Below are positions 46,019 through 57,480 of a stretch of DNA of 64,000 bases, piece after piece. Every line of letters begins with the position of its first letter. The stretch's first letter is position 1. The notes under the pieces are model-generated. The model did not search any database. It was not told the origin of the DNA and saw nothing but the letters and a program-made list of their open reading frames with translations. This DNA comes from Nymphaea colorata (lineage: Eukaryota; Streptophyta; Magnoliopsida; Nymphaeales; Nymphaeaceae). Both the position numbers and the translations under genes were made by a program. The stretch covers positions 4,772,001-4,836,000 of the forward strand of contig NC_045148.1 in the NCBI RefSeq assembly GCF_008831285.2, read 5' to 3'.

Positions 46019-46900
46019 CTGTGATCACCTCAAATTTTTCCAAAAATGCCGTATTCAGATTTAATCTTTGGATCCTGAGCCCAATTCTAGACCCAAAAAC
46101 AAATTCGCAACTATTCAATCCAAAATGAATTTCTAAACCCTTGTCTGAAGCCAAACACAAAATTCAAATTCAAAACCCAACTTTAGACACGAGAATCAAA
46201 TCCAAAATCCAACTCTTGGATCCTTAGATCCAAAATCCAAGTTTAGATCTAAATCAGGAATTTCAAACTCAAAATCCAAAGCCGAGATCAAAACGAAAAA
46301 ATTTGATGCTATGAGCGCCGTGCGTGCATGAAAGGACCTTCCCTTTGTTTTATGTTTCTTTCTCATTTCAAGACGTGTTTTTGAGTTTAAATCACTCACT
46401 ATAACACGCTAGCGACTAATTGAACCCAATCCAAATCTAAAACAAGTCTGGAGTCACTTAAAACGAAGTCGGCCACTCATTTGAAAAAAGCCATTTTTTA
46501 TACATTTTAAATTAAAAAAGAGTTTAATATGAACAGATTTTTTTATTTTTTTATGTATTTTATTTTATTTCGTTAAAAAGATTTATTGCTTTCGCTCGTG
46601 CGTCGTGCGTGGCTACACGGCTCGCAGTTGTGTGTGATCGCCTGCACGAGCACGGCAACGCGTTGTGCACTGCCGCAGCACTTGGTGCACAACAATGCTT
46701 GAGGGGTGGTTTTGGCTTTGTTGGGTGGGCATTAGCACTGCCAACACCCCAAGGAGATGTATTTGCAAGGCCAATGGCCAATTCCACTTAGTTAAAACCT
46801 ATTTTTAAAAAATTAAAAATTATTCAAAAATATTTAGAATTCGCATGAAAATCTTGTTAAATTAAAAAAAATCAAATTTTGAATTTTGGCTCCAAAACTC

Positions 46901-46910
46901 TCTATAAATA
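46901..46910 (+). promoter_or_regulatory. TATA box of LTR copy D
   Basis: TCTATAAATA, preceded by TTTGGCTCCAAAACTC. The block is conserved in copy E2 (53,646-53,655) and, in reverse, in copy C. The leader word CTTGAGCATG lies about 25-30 bp downstream. Confidence 0.6.
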
Positions 46911-47975
46911 CCTCCACAATCTTCCCTCTTGAGCATGAGCTAATCCTTGGAGAACCTCTAGTGCTTCTCACTTGAAGACTTAAAGTTTTCTCCTTAGCTC
47001 TTTTTCTACATTTCTCTCTTCTTCTCTTCTTTTTCCTATACTTCTTCTCCAAATTCCAACTCGTCAAGGGAGCATGCCCCATTTGAGGAAGCTTTGGGAT
47101 CATTCAAAGTGGGAGTTTCATCTTCTGAAAATCATTCTTATTAGAGGTATGTAATTAATACCCCAATCCATATTTTTTCCTTACTTTCTTTCTTTTTCAT
47201 CTCCCCATGGCCATATAAGATAGCTCTCAGATCTCCTCTTTGAAGTCAAGAACTATTCTTGAGTGCACCGGGAGTATGCGCAAGGTGAAACAAATCTCAT
47301 TTATTCATTTATTTCTGAAATATGCTTGTTATGTTGTCTCACTCTTTGTTTATGTTTGAGATGATGTTTATGCATGATGTATTAATTTTCATTAATTAAT
47401 GAGTAAATGCACCGCGAGAATGAGTGCTTGGGTTGGGATTTCTTCATTTTTATGTTCATTATTGAGTTTGGGATTTGTCCAACCCGAGAAAACCTCTCAC
47501 GAATATGTACATATTACAATGCATTTTCATGTCATTATCACGTTAGTTTCTCTTTTAATCACCCGATTAGAAACACTAATAAGTGCTTTATTACGCTGCC
47601 TGACTTTCTTTCATACCCAATGATGGAAGAAATATATTCTCTTGTAATAAACAAAGTAATTATGTTTTATGATCATGTATGAAAATATTTGAAATCATGA
47701 TTTTCAAAAATTTTTCGAAAGCAAGAACCCTCTTTAATGAGGCCTTAGAGACTTAGCCTAAGCTCTTGCATGAGCCCAAGTTCCTTTCCAACCTATATAA
47801 AAATTGGAGTCAGATATTTTCAAATCATTTCTTGATTTCAACTCTCAAGAAGATGTATACGTACATACATGTTATATACATATACATGCACATGATCTCT
47901 TTGTCTTTCTCTTTTTATGATTTAACATATTCTTTTACAAATTCTCATACACGTACATATGAATATATATATATG

Positions 47976-47977
<2 letters not shown>

Positions 47978-48041
<64 letters not shown>
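47978..48041. repeat. (CT)n microsatellite inside LTR copy D
   Basis: About 32 CT units. Copies A2 and C have TA tracts at the comparable place. Confidence 0.96.
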
Positions 48042-48042
<1 letters not shown>

Positions 48043-48150
48043 ACGCCTTTTCTCTAAAAATCTATTTTTCTCTAAAATATCTCTTTCTCTCTTTTTTCTA
48101 AAATCTTCTTCTCCCTCTCAATTTGAGTTAATACTTTCTTTTCACAAGCT

Positions 48151-48559
48151 TCATATATGTGTGTGTGTGTATATATGTAAGCAAACACTACATTCCACCT
48201 TTATATAAAAAAGAGGACTTGAGATTCTCAGTTTATTGAGAAAACCTCATATTTGAGGTCAGATGGGGGTGGGGGAATATGACCTCAAATCCTCATATCT
48301 AAGATCTCCAATGATATTAAATCACCTGGGAATTCATATCAGTGCATTGGGATATCATAAGGAAATGTGAAGATTTTGTTGGTTGATAGTATTCGCCTTT
48401 GTTTTTAAATTCTCCCATGAATTTTGTAATCTTGACTTATACTTGTCTAGTCTCATGGGAGGACACCCCCTCTATGAACTAAGAACTTTCAATATGCAAT
48501 GCAAGTAATGTTTTTTTATCAATTTTAATTTTGTTCAATTTTTCTTTATCGTTCTCTTT
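48151..48559. other. Junction between the broken 5' LTR and pol
   Basis: No primer-binding site, gag or protease is recognisable, so the element has lost its 5' internal region. A short inverted pair TTGAGATT/AATCTCAA-like lies near 48,220-48,290 (AAACCTCATATTTGAGG). Confidence 0.5.
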
Positions 48560-51500
48560 ACATGATGTCAGAACTCAACATGTTTCAGTTTCTTCTTTTT
48601 CCTTGGAAGTTTCCCATAAAGCATTTGTCAAACAAGCAGTCGCTGAAGTAGAACATACGATAGTACTCGAATCAGAATTACTGGAATTCGCTCAGATTCA
48701 GAAACAAGAACATCCCTCATATCTGATTGAAGAAATTAACATTGGAACCAATGAGAATCCTAAGATTCTTCAAATTGGTACTAGTTTAATTGATGGACTT
48801 TCTTATAAGCTACCAAGAAGTTTTCGCATGGACCTATGAGGATACGCTCAGCTTAGACCCCCAATTGGTTGAACATCGTTTAACTTAAGTCTCAATTGCA
48901 AGCTAGTTAAACAAAAATTGGGCAAACTTGATCCTCGACTAGAAGGGCCCGTAAAAGAAGGATTAGAGGACCTTCTAAAGGCAAAATTTATTCACGTTAT
49001 TGATTACCCTGAATGGTTGGCTAACATCTTGGTGGTTCCTAAGAAGAACGGAAAAGTCAGACTATGCATTGACCTTTGAGAGATGAACAAAGCCACACCG
49101 AAAGACGATTACCAACTTCTAAACATTGATTTATTGGTAGACATTACTACAGGCCATGTCATATTCTCTTTTATGGATAGATATTCAGGATATAACCAAA
49201 TCAAATTAGTTGTCTAGGATCAACCTAAAAGACCACTTTTACTACACCTTGGGGCACTTTCTATTATATGGTAATGTCGTTTGGATTAAAAAATGCTGGA
49301 GCGACTTATCAAAGAGTCATGGTTGCAATCTACCATGATCAGATACACAAAATCATGAATGCATATATCAATGAGATATTAATTAAATCTAAAACAAGAG
49401 AAGATCACATTGAAACCCTCGCCCAGGTGTTCGAGATACTCTTACAATACAAGTTTCATTTGAATCCCCAAAAATGTGTGTTTGGGGTTGGATTGGGTAA
49501 ACTTTTGGGATTTATGATCAATACATGGGGATCGAGATAGATCTTACCAATGCCAAAGCGATCATCGATATGTCATCACCTACCAATATCAAGGAAGTAC
49601 AAAGATTACAAGGGCAAATCCAGTCCATCAGACGATTCATCTCCAATCTAGCCATGAGATGTGAACCATTCAACTAGCTGTTGAGGAAATACATCAAGTT
49701 TGAATGGGGTTTGAGTGCTAACAGTCATTTAAAAAGTTCAAGAAATACAATCTAAATCTACCAATCATAAAACCTCCGGTGTTGAGTAGACAATTGTTGT
49801 TTTACATCAAAGTAAATGAATCAGTGTGTGGCGGCGGCTTTTTGGCATAATATAAGGTAGGAAGTCAGATCGTGCATGCAATATATTACGTCAGCAAAAC
49901 GTTTGTCCAATATGAAAAAAAGTACTCTCCAATAGAAAAAATTTGTCTAGCATTGATTTGGATGTGTAAGAAGCTGAGACATTATTTATTAGCTTGTGAG
50001 GTCAAGATACTCTGTAAGTTGAATCCTCTTAAATAAATTTTGGAGCACCCTTTCCTTAATGGGCACATCACCAAATGGTAAGTTTTGCTGATGCAATATG
50101 ATCTTGAATACGTGTCCCGAAAATCAATCAAAGGACAAGCAATTGCGGATCAGTTAGCAGACTTTCCCCAGTATGAGGAAATCAGAATGAACGATGAGTT
50201 CTAGACGAACGTGTACTAAGATTGGAAACAGTTCCTATATGAAAGATATACTTTGATGGATCTACAAATGTGATGGGAGCAGATATAGACATTTTATCAT
50301 CACTTTGGAAGATGAAATAATTTCATACTCTTTTAATTTTGATTTTTCAATCAAGTAAATAGATAATGGTAAGTCAAAGACAAAAAGTTGGTGCCATATC
50401 AAAAGATCACCATCGCCTTGATCCATCAGTTTGAATAAGTATAATTATCTCACATAAAAAAAGAAGGCAACGTAGATGGCTTCGGAAGTTTAGGATCTAT
50501 TATCTCCTTTTGAACTTAATGAAGCAATCTGTTCTTTTGATATTGAAAGATTAGAACAACCCGCTTTTGAAGCAGTAAAACATGTTCATCATATCTAAGA
50601 AGGGAATACGCCGTGGTACCATAACATCAAAAGGTACATTGAGAGTGGAGAAATGTTGACTGAAATGCCCAAAAATGAACAAAAAGAAATTCAACATATG
50701 TCAGCAAGGTACTTTATTCTTGCATGAGTATCATATAGGCGTGGGTTTAGTACTGAATACTTCAGTGTCTTGATGTCGATGAGGCAGCAAAGGAAGTCAT
50801 CAAAGAGTCACATCAAGGAGATTGTGCGGTCCATGTTGGTTCTCACAGGCAAATAATTCGAGCAGGATATTACTACCCTACTATGCAACAAGATTGTTAC
50901 CAATTCGTCAATGTAAAAAATATCAACTACATGCTCCGATAATCCATGCACCAGCCTCTCACTTGCATTCTGTAATCTCTCTGACCATTTTCAATGTGGA
51001 CATTTGACGTAGTTGGACCCATATCCCCTGCAGCTTCTAATGGCTATAAATATTTTCCTACTGCAATGAACTAATTTACCAAATGGGTAGAAGTTGTCAC
51101 GCTCAGAACCGTAGAAGGGCGTCACATAATATCCTTTATTCAAAAAAAAAACTCCTTTGCAAATTTGGAGTCCCTCATGATATAACATCAGATAAGGGAC
51201 TCATTTCAAAAATGAAAAGATGAGGCAGTTATGCAGTAAATACCATATCACACATCATTTTTCAGCTCCTTATTACCCCTAAGGTAATAGGCAAGCAGAG
51301 GCCACCAATAAGATCCTAATCTGCATCTTGGAACAGACCATGGAAACTGTAAGAGATTGGCACAAAAGGATGCACAACGCTCTGTGGGCATTACAGCACC
51401 ACTATGAGAACTCGAACGAATGTTACTCCAGCTGAGCTAGTCTATGGAACGGAAGTGATTCTACTATTACATATACTAAAACGTACTTTGAAGTTCATTT

Positions 51501-51850
51501 CTCTCATGAAGCTTCCTCTAAATCAATATCAACAGAAGAGACTAATGCAACTTGATTTGCTAGATGAAAAGAGGCTAAAAGTGGTTGAGCGTGCTAAAGT
51601 CTATCGCTAAAGAGTGGCTAGACAATTTGCCAAATCAGTTATTGAGAGACAATTCAAAGTGAATGACTTGGTCCTATCATCTGTGGTATACCTCAAAGGA
51701 CGGCCACGGGGTAAATGGGCACCAAACTAGGAAGGTCCATATGTTATTAAGGAAGTCTTGCCCTGTAATTCATACCGATTGATTGATGCTAATAGGGTGG
51801 AACTTGTCGATCCTGTTAATACTCTTCACCTCAAGAAATTGTACACCTAG
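48560..51850 (+). pseudogene. Ty3/gypsy Tat-lineage pol, decayed
   Basis: After a short pre-RT segment (EEINIGTNENPKI), the RT reads IDYPEWLANILVVPKKNGKV, SFMDRYSGYNQIK and MSFGLKNAGATYQRVM. The catalytic box, normally (Y/F)VDD, reads YINE at about 49,361-49,372, so the active-site aspartates are gone. RNase H follows (YYVSKTFVQYEKKYSPIEK, then SIKGQAIADQLADFP, 49,800-50,180). The integrase core follows (APYYP, GNRQAEATNKI, ALWALQHHYENS, 51,270-51,420). The NRQAEATNK-type integrase and PEWLAN-type RT are typical of the Tat/Ogre lineage. Stops and frameshifts occur in every domain. The TGA at about 49,076 replaces an expected CGA. Gag and protease are absent. Confidence 0.9.
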
Positions 51851-52002
51851 TCCTCTTGCATTCACTTTCCAATCAATGAAAAATATTTGTGTTCACCACA
51901 TTCAATCTACTATTCATTTTGGATTCTTCCCAGTCGTAAAACGTAATGATTACACAGGGGCATTTTTTTATTTTTTTATTATTATCACTCATGACTCGAG
52001 AG
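51851..52002. other. Start of the 3' untranslated region of the Tat-like element
   Basis: Non-coding sequence after pol, with a T/A-rich run at 51,964-51,985, leading into the tandem repeats. Confidence 0.5.
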
Positions 52003-52255
52003 CAACCCATGTAGGTAAGGGGTTAACCCTACGATGCCAAGCAACCGATGCACGTAAGGGATTAAAACTTGCAATGCAAAGCAACCCATGCAGGTAAGGT
52101 ATTAAAACCTGCAATGTAAAACAACCCGCTTATGTAAGGGGTCAAACCTGAACTCAATCTTTCCCAGACCTGCTCAGGTAAGGGGTCAAACCTAAACTCA
52201 ATCTAGCTCAAATAACTCATTCAGGTAATGAGTTAAACCTGAAATGTCACTCCAA
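52003..52255 (+). repeat. ~40-bp tandem repeats in the 3' UTR of the Tat-like element
   Basis: About six degenerate units start near 52,003, 52,042, 52,082, 52,122, 52,163 and 52,208. The unit pattern is CAACCCATGCAGGTAAGG then TTAAAACCTGCAATG. Tandem repeats between pol and the 3' LTR are a known habit of plant Tat-lineage elements. Confidence 0.85.
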
Positions 52256-52325
52256 ATATGTCTTGTTTCAAAAATCTGGGGTGCTTATCTTTGCCACTAT
52301 ACGCGGCTGGTGCCGGCTTAGTAAC

Positions 52326-52334
52326 AAAAAGGGC
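52326..52334 (+). other. Probable polypurine tract of the Tat-like element
   Basis: AAAAAGGGC lies four bases before the LTR start (TATTATCAC, altered from TGTTATCAC). The position is right; the sequence is degenerate. Confidence 0.5.
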
Positions 52335-52337
52335 ATC

Positions 52338-53238
52338 TATTATCACTCCAAATTTTTTCAAAGATACTGTATTTGGATTTAATCTTTGGATCTTGAGCCC
52401 AATCCTAGACCCAAAACAAATTGGTGACTATTCAATCCAAAATGAATTTTTAAACCATTGTCTAAACCCAAACACAAAATTCAAATTCAAAATTCAACTT
52501 TAGACGCAAGATTCAAATCCAAAATCCAAATGAGATCCAAAATCCAAGTTTAGATCTAAATTGAGAATTTGAAACTCAAAATCAAAATGACAAAATTTGA
52601 TGCTATGAATGTCGCGCATGCATGCAAGGACCTTCCCTTTGTTTTATGTTTCATTCTCGCACCAAGGCGTGTTTTTGACCTTAAATCACTCACTAGAACG
52701 CACAGGCGACCAATTAATTCCAATCCGAATTTAAAACGAGCTCAGAGTCACTCAAAACAAAGTTGGTCACTCATTTGCAACAAAAATCATTTTTTACACA
52801 TTTTAAATTAAAAAAATAGTTTTTAATATAAACAACTTTTTTTATTTATTTATGTATTTTATTTTATCTTATTTTATTTTATTTCGTTAAAAAAAATTAT
52901 TGTTTTTGTTTGCGCGTCGAGCGCGACGGGCAATTTAAAGTCTTAAGAGAACACTAAAGTGACTTCAAAAGTGATTTTTAAAGTTTCCAAACGATATTTG
53001 TAAAGATTTCTCAATTCAAAGTTTTTCAAATCAAAATGTTTTACGCGCTTAAATGGTTCTTCAAAAACTTTCTCAAAAACTTGAAAAATCAAATTTTCAA
53101 TCTTTTCTCAAGCACTGTACCGCATTTAGAATGAAAATATGTTTAAGTAAAAATAAAATACACTAAGAATAAATAAAACCCTTGGATTGGTTACTTCCGA
53201 TAATGGCACGGATAACGATCAATCCTCGTACCGACGGT
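52338..53238 (+). repeat. 3' LTR unit with internal deletion (copy E1)
   Basis: The first ~590 bp match copy D from its start through the GC-rich block. The sequence then jumps at about 52,930 to the distal LTR part (CTTAAGAGAACACTAAAGTG) and the core (53,179-53,237, ending CCTCGTACCGACGG). Leader, TATA box and microsatellite zone are deleted. Copy E2 follows without any internal sequence. Confidence 0.7.
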
Positions 53239-53478
53239 AGTTATCACCACAAATTTTTCAAGAAAGACTATTATTTTTTTATTTGGATTTAAATTTTAAA
53301 CTCAAAACAAATTTGTGTTTATTTGATCCAAAATGAATTTCTAAACTGTTGTCCAAACTAAAACACAAAATTCAAATTCAAAACTCTACCTTTTACACGA
53401 GATTCAAATACAAAATCCTATTATCAAATCCAAATTAGATTCAAAATCCAAGTTTAGATCCAAATCAGAATTCCAAAG

Positions 53479-53643
53479 CTCTTCCCTCTTCAATTCAAAT
53501 GTTGAATTCGAATTTTGAATTTTGGCTCTAAAACTCTTCCCTCTTGAATTCAAATCTTGAATTCGAATTTTGAATTTTGGCTCCAAAACTCTTCCCTCTT
53601 AAATTCTAACCTTGAATTCGAATTTTGAATTTTTGCTTCAAAA
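53479..53643 (+). repeat. 55-bp triplication upstream of the E2 TATA box
   Basis: Three copies start CTCTTCCCTCTT at 53,479, 53,534 and 53,589. Each contains TTGAATTCGAATTTTGAATT and ends just before the TATA element. Confidence 0.9.
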
Positions 53644-53645
53644 TC

Positions 53646-53655
53646 TCTATAAATA
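53646..53655 (+). promoter_or_regulatory. TATA box of LTR copy E2
   Basis: TCTATAAATA, directly after the triplication and about 28 bp before the CTTGAGCATG leader word shared with copy D. Confidence 0.6.
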
Positions 53656-55505
53656 CCCCCACAATCCTCCCTCTTGAGCATGGCCTAACCCTTGGAGGAT
53701 TTCTAATGTCTCTTCACTTGAAGATTTGCCCCTTTTTCCATTTCTTCCTTCTCATTCTTTTTATTCTTCTCCAACTTTGGGAGCAGGCTTCATCAAGTTA
53801 CAGGTGAATCTAAGATCATTCAGAGCAAGATTATTCATCTTCCTAAAATCATTCTCATTAGAGGTATGTAATCAATATCTCACTCCATTCTTTTCATTGT
53901 TTCTTTCCTTCTTCATCTCCCTATGGCCATATGAGATAGCTCTCAAATCTCTATTTTAGAGTCAAAAAGCTATGTTTGAGTGCACCGAGAGCATGAGAAT
54001 GTGAAGTAATATTTCATTCTATGATTGAACATGTTCTTTCTATGACGTGAATGTTGCTTTGCTTTGGAGATATTGGTCATGCACAGTTGTTTAATTTTTT
54101 CTATTTATATATGAATACACGGCGATAATGAGAGTTAGTTTGGGGCTTCTTCATTCTTGTGTTAATTTTTGAGGTTGGGATTTATCCAACTCGGAAAAAC
54201 CCTTCACGAATTTGTACATGTTAAAGTGCATCTTCATGTCATTTTCACGCTTAGTTTATTTTTTAATCACCCGATTAGGGGCCCCAATGTGTGCTTTCCT
54301 ACGCTGTTTTTCATTTCATGAATATTTGATTTTCTTCCATAGCCAATGGTAGAAGAAATTTATTTTCTTGAAGCGAACAATATGATTTTATGGTCATATT
54401 TGGAAGCATGTTTTCCAAAAGATTTTCAAAACCAAATACCCTCTCTAATGTGGCCTTGGAGACTTAGCTTAGGCTCTTGCATGAGCCAAAGTTCCCTTCT
54501 GGCCTATATCAAAAATTGAAGTCTGCTATTTTTAAGTCATTTCTTGTTTTTAATACTCATGAAGACTTGTGCGTATATACATGTTGTATACGTATACGTC
54601 CACATAAATGTCTTTTTTTTTTCTCTTTATGATTTAACATATTCTTTTACAAACTCTCGTATATGTATATATGAATATATGTACGTGTATTCCATTTTAA
54701 AATCTCTCTTTCTTTTTAATCTTTGATTTTATGATTTTGAAGATCTTTTTCTCTCTCTCTCTCTTTCTCTATATCTCTCTTGGGATCAAGTCTTTCATCT
54801 TTTCCATTCTTTTGAACATTTTTCTTTAAAGATTTTTTTTCATTTGCTGACTTCACCAAGACCAAACTCAAGTGATGATCCAATATTAGAATCATGCTTG
54901 ATGGTCTACAACCTCATTCCATTTTCAAAAAACTTTTCTCCTTTTTTCAAAAAAAAATTATTACAAAAATCTTAGATGTATGAATGAATCGTGTAGGATC
55001 AATACATTCATGCATCCACATTCACTTAACATTACAAATGACCACAAACACATCTCTGAAAGAACTTAAGTAACATGAGATTGAGCACTAACCAAGTAGT
55101 AACTGAATTAGAGCAAAACCTCAAACCTACTTAAAATCTTAAGAGAACACTAAAGTGACTTTAAAAATGATTTCCCAAACTTTTCAAATGATATTTCTCA
55201 ATTCTAGTTTTCTCCAAAATGTTTCACATTCTCAAGTAATTCTTCAAGAATCTTTTTAAAAGTTTGAAACACCAAACTTTCAACATTTTTTCTACACCGC
55301 ATATAGAATGAAAAAGATGTTCAAGTCAAAACGAAATGCATCAAGTATAAACATAGCCCTTGGATTGATTATCCTCGGTAAAGGCACCAGGAATGGTCGA
55401 TCCTTGTACCGATGAGCGAGTCTCTTTTCTCTCTCGTTTTCAAAACAAAATTGATTTTTCTGGAGCACTCTAAAAGCAAAAAAATTGGGGATGCGAACAA
55501 CGGGT

Positions 55506-56212
55506 GAGTCCTTTTCTCTCTTATTTCAAAATAAAACCTCATTTTTCTTGAGCATTCCAAAAACCAAAGATTTTTGGGGATGCGAATAATAGCGGTTAGT
55601 CTGCTCCATATTTTCCAAAAATTAGATGTACCGCGAGCTTATTCTAGAGTTTGAATGTTACAAAAATGACATAGGCCAAATAAATAAACAAGAAATGAAC
55701 TCAATGCTTGGTCCACTTATTGTGAAGCTACATCATGCTTTGCATGCTGCCCTTTATTTTGTAGCTTTGCCACAAATAATGACGTTGACTTCACCTCAAA
55801 GGCCAAAGAATCTCAAACTCAAAATCCATTAACCCTATAAGATCGATGCTTTTTCCTCTCAAGCTGTAACTGGGAGTCCAGGGGACAGGTTTTTCGTGAA
55901 TTTTTAGACCCAACAACTTACAATCTCTCCTAGAGTGATCGTCATCTTGAATCTATCAAACACAAATATGTTTGTGGAGCATCCTACTGTTGTGTCAAGG
56001 CATACAAGGGATTCCATTAGATTTCCATGGTGCCATATGACAACAGCCTCAAGAACTGCACTCTCACTAATCTCTTTTGAAAGCCCGACAGAATTTCATG
56101 CCAATCGACAATTGAACACCATTGACAGAAATGATACCAGTGTCAAAGATGTTATCTAGTACAGAAATTTTAATTAAAATTAGAATTACTTGAATAAATG
56201 TCATAGGTTACT
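55506..56212. other. LTR tail repeat and unassigned sequence
   Basis: 55,505-55,600 repeats the LTR end (GGGGATGCGAATAATAG). 55,620-56,212 may hold a further part of the degenerate reverse-strand gene described next, but no motif is recognisable. Confidence 0.4.
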
Positions 56213-56830
56213 TGTATCGACGTCACATAATCGCCGCTTTTGTCTTTACAACTTCTACTTCAGCTTTGACTAGTTGTTTTCTCCTTCGCTTGACACCTCT
56301 AATTTTTAGTGTAGGCACAGTCTGTACATCTGCAACTACTTCCTCTTCTTCATCTAACAATGGATCCTACTCCTCATTATCCTCACTTCCTTCATTCTCC
56401 ATCCCCACAGCCTGTCCCTCTATTTTCACCACCTCCTCCTCCTCATTTTCCTTCTCTCCACCATTCTTTGTCTCTGTGGCATATCCCTCCTTTTGTGTTA
56501 CCTCCTCCTTCTCAATTTCCTATTCCCTTGCATTCTCTGTCTCCGCTACTTGTCCCTTCGTTTCTGCCACCTCCTTCTCATTTGCTTTCACTCCTTCGTT
56601 CTCCTTCTCCATGACCTGCTCCTTCTTTCTTTCATCACTTCATTTTCCTTCTTTGTGACCTGCTCTTTCTTTTTATTTCTTTCCCTTATTCTCCTTGTCC
56701 ACCAATGAGAAAAGGGCTGCAACGACAACTTCATCTTCAGGTGTCCCATTAACTTCACTTGATGCCAAATCATCGTGCTCACCTATCATTGTATCTCTTT
56801 CCAAGTTCTCTATATTTCGTCCAACGTACA
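56213..56830 (-). pseudogene. Glu/Lys-rich degenerate reading frame, reverse strand
   Basis: From 56,820 downward the reverse strand reads ENLERDTMIGEHDDLASSEV, then EDEVVVAALFSLVDKENKGK. After a frameshift it becomes a long Glu/Lys-rich stretch of repeated units (EKENEGVKANEKEVAETKGQ is typical), then a basic end (KIRGVKRRRKQLVKAEVEVV). At least three stops and one frameshift break it. Glu-rich repeated regions followed by basic stretches occur in genes carried by plant DNA transposons, but no domain proves that here. The Ser/Phe-rich open frame on the forward strand (56,212-56,658) is its complement and is not believed. Confidence 0.35.
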
Positions 56831-56959
56831 GGTCGACTTCACTCCAACAGATGTTGCATAATTAACGTTTGGTGTGGAATTCTTTCACATTGATTGAATT
56901 CGACATGGTTGATCTGCAAGAAGCAAAAGAAACATGACGTAATGTCTATGGCAAGGAAA

Positions 56960-57480
56960 GAGGTAAAAGATAACAATGTGTGTCTCATGGATATGAGATA
57001 GTGGATAGCAACGTTATATAGCGTAAGAAGTAAGCGAACGGATATAAGACAGTGAAATAACAATGCGTGTATAGAGTAGAAGATAAACAAAAGGACATGA
57101 GACAACGAACTAATGTGTCTGTACTATAGAAGATAAACAAAAAGATATAAAATAATGAAAAAAACAATGTGTGTATACATTGTAAAAGAAAAATATATGG
57201 ATATGAGATAATGAAATATACTGTAAAAGATAAATATATGGATATGAGATCATGAAATAACAACACTTCTATATTGTAGTAGATAAATAGAAGGATAAGA
57301 GTTATTTCATTAACTCATATCGTTTTGTTGATCTTTTACGGTGCATATGTGTTATTATTGATTATCTCATATCCATCTGTTTACTTTCTACAGTATATAC
57401 ACGCCTTGTTATTTCATTATCTCATCTTTTTTTTTATATTTTACAGTGTACACGTGTTGTTATTCCATTGTCTTTTTAAA
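56960..57480. repeat. Minisatellite of ~41-57 bp units that reverses orientation
   Basis: Units with GGATATGAGATAATGAAAT and GTAGAAGATAAACAAAA run forward at about 56,989, 57,040, 57,093, 57,142, 57,199 and 57,240. From 57,300 the same unit appears inverted (TTATTTCATTAACTCATATC, then TTGATTATCTCATATCC, then TTTCATTATCTCATC) to about 57,480. The result is an imperfect palindrome of tandem units. Confidence 0.85.

Larger units (their letters stand above)
46019..48150 (+). repeat. 5' LTR of the Tat-like element (copy D), 3' end missing
   Basis: It starts TGTGATCACCTCAAATTTTT and aligns block by block with copies E1 and E2. In order these are the TTAATCTTTGGATC block, the CCTTCCCTTTG block (46,333), the GC-rich part (46,590-46,780), the TATA box, the leader, the AACCCGAGAAAA block (47,482) and the microsatellite zone. 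Homology stops near 48,150, before the distal part and core. It lies upstream of the Tat-like pol in the same orientation, so it is most simply its 5' LTR. No primer-binding site follows. Confidence 0.72.
53239..55505 (+). repeat. Second 3' LTR unit (copy E2), near complete
   Basis: It starts AGTTATCACCACAAATTTTTC directly after copy E1. It keeps the full order: GATCCAAA-rich block, a 55-bp triplication, TATA box, leader, AACTCGGAAAAA block, TCTTGCATGAG block, distal part, core (55,357-55,420) and GGGGATGCGAACA end (about 55,490-55,502). A second, shorter version of the terminal segment follows at about 55,505-55,600. The GC-rich U3 block seen in other copies is missing. Confidence 0.72.

Noticed and set aside
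52003-52255. CRISPR-like array
   Set aside because: The units are contiguous degenerate tandem repeats without unique spacers, in a plant retroelement UTR.
56212-56658. Ser/Phe-rich forward open frame of 148 codons
   Set aside because: It is the complement of the Glu/Lys-rich reverse frame and has only low-complexity content.
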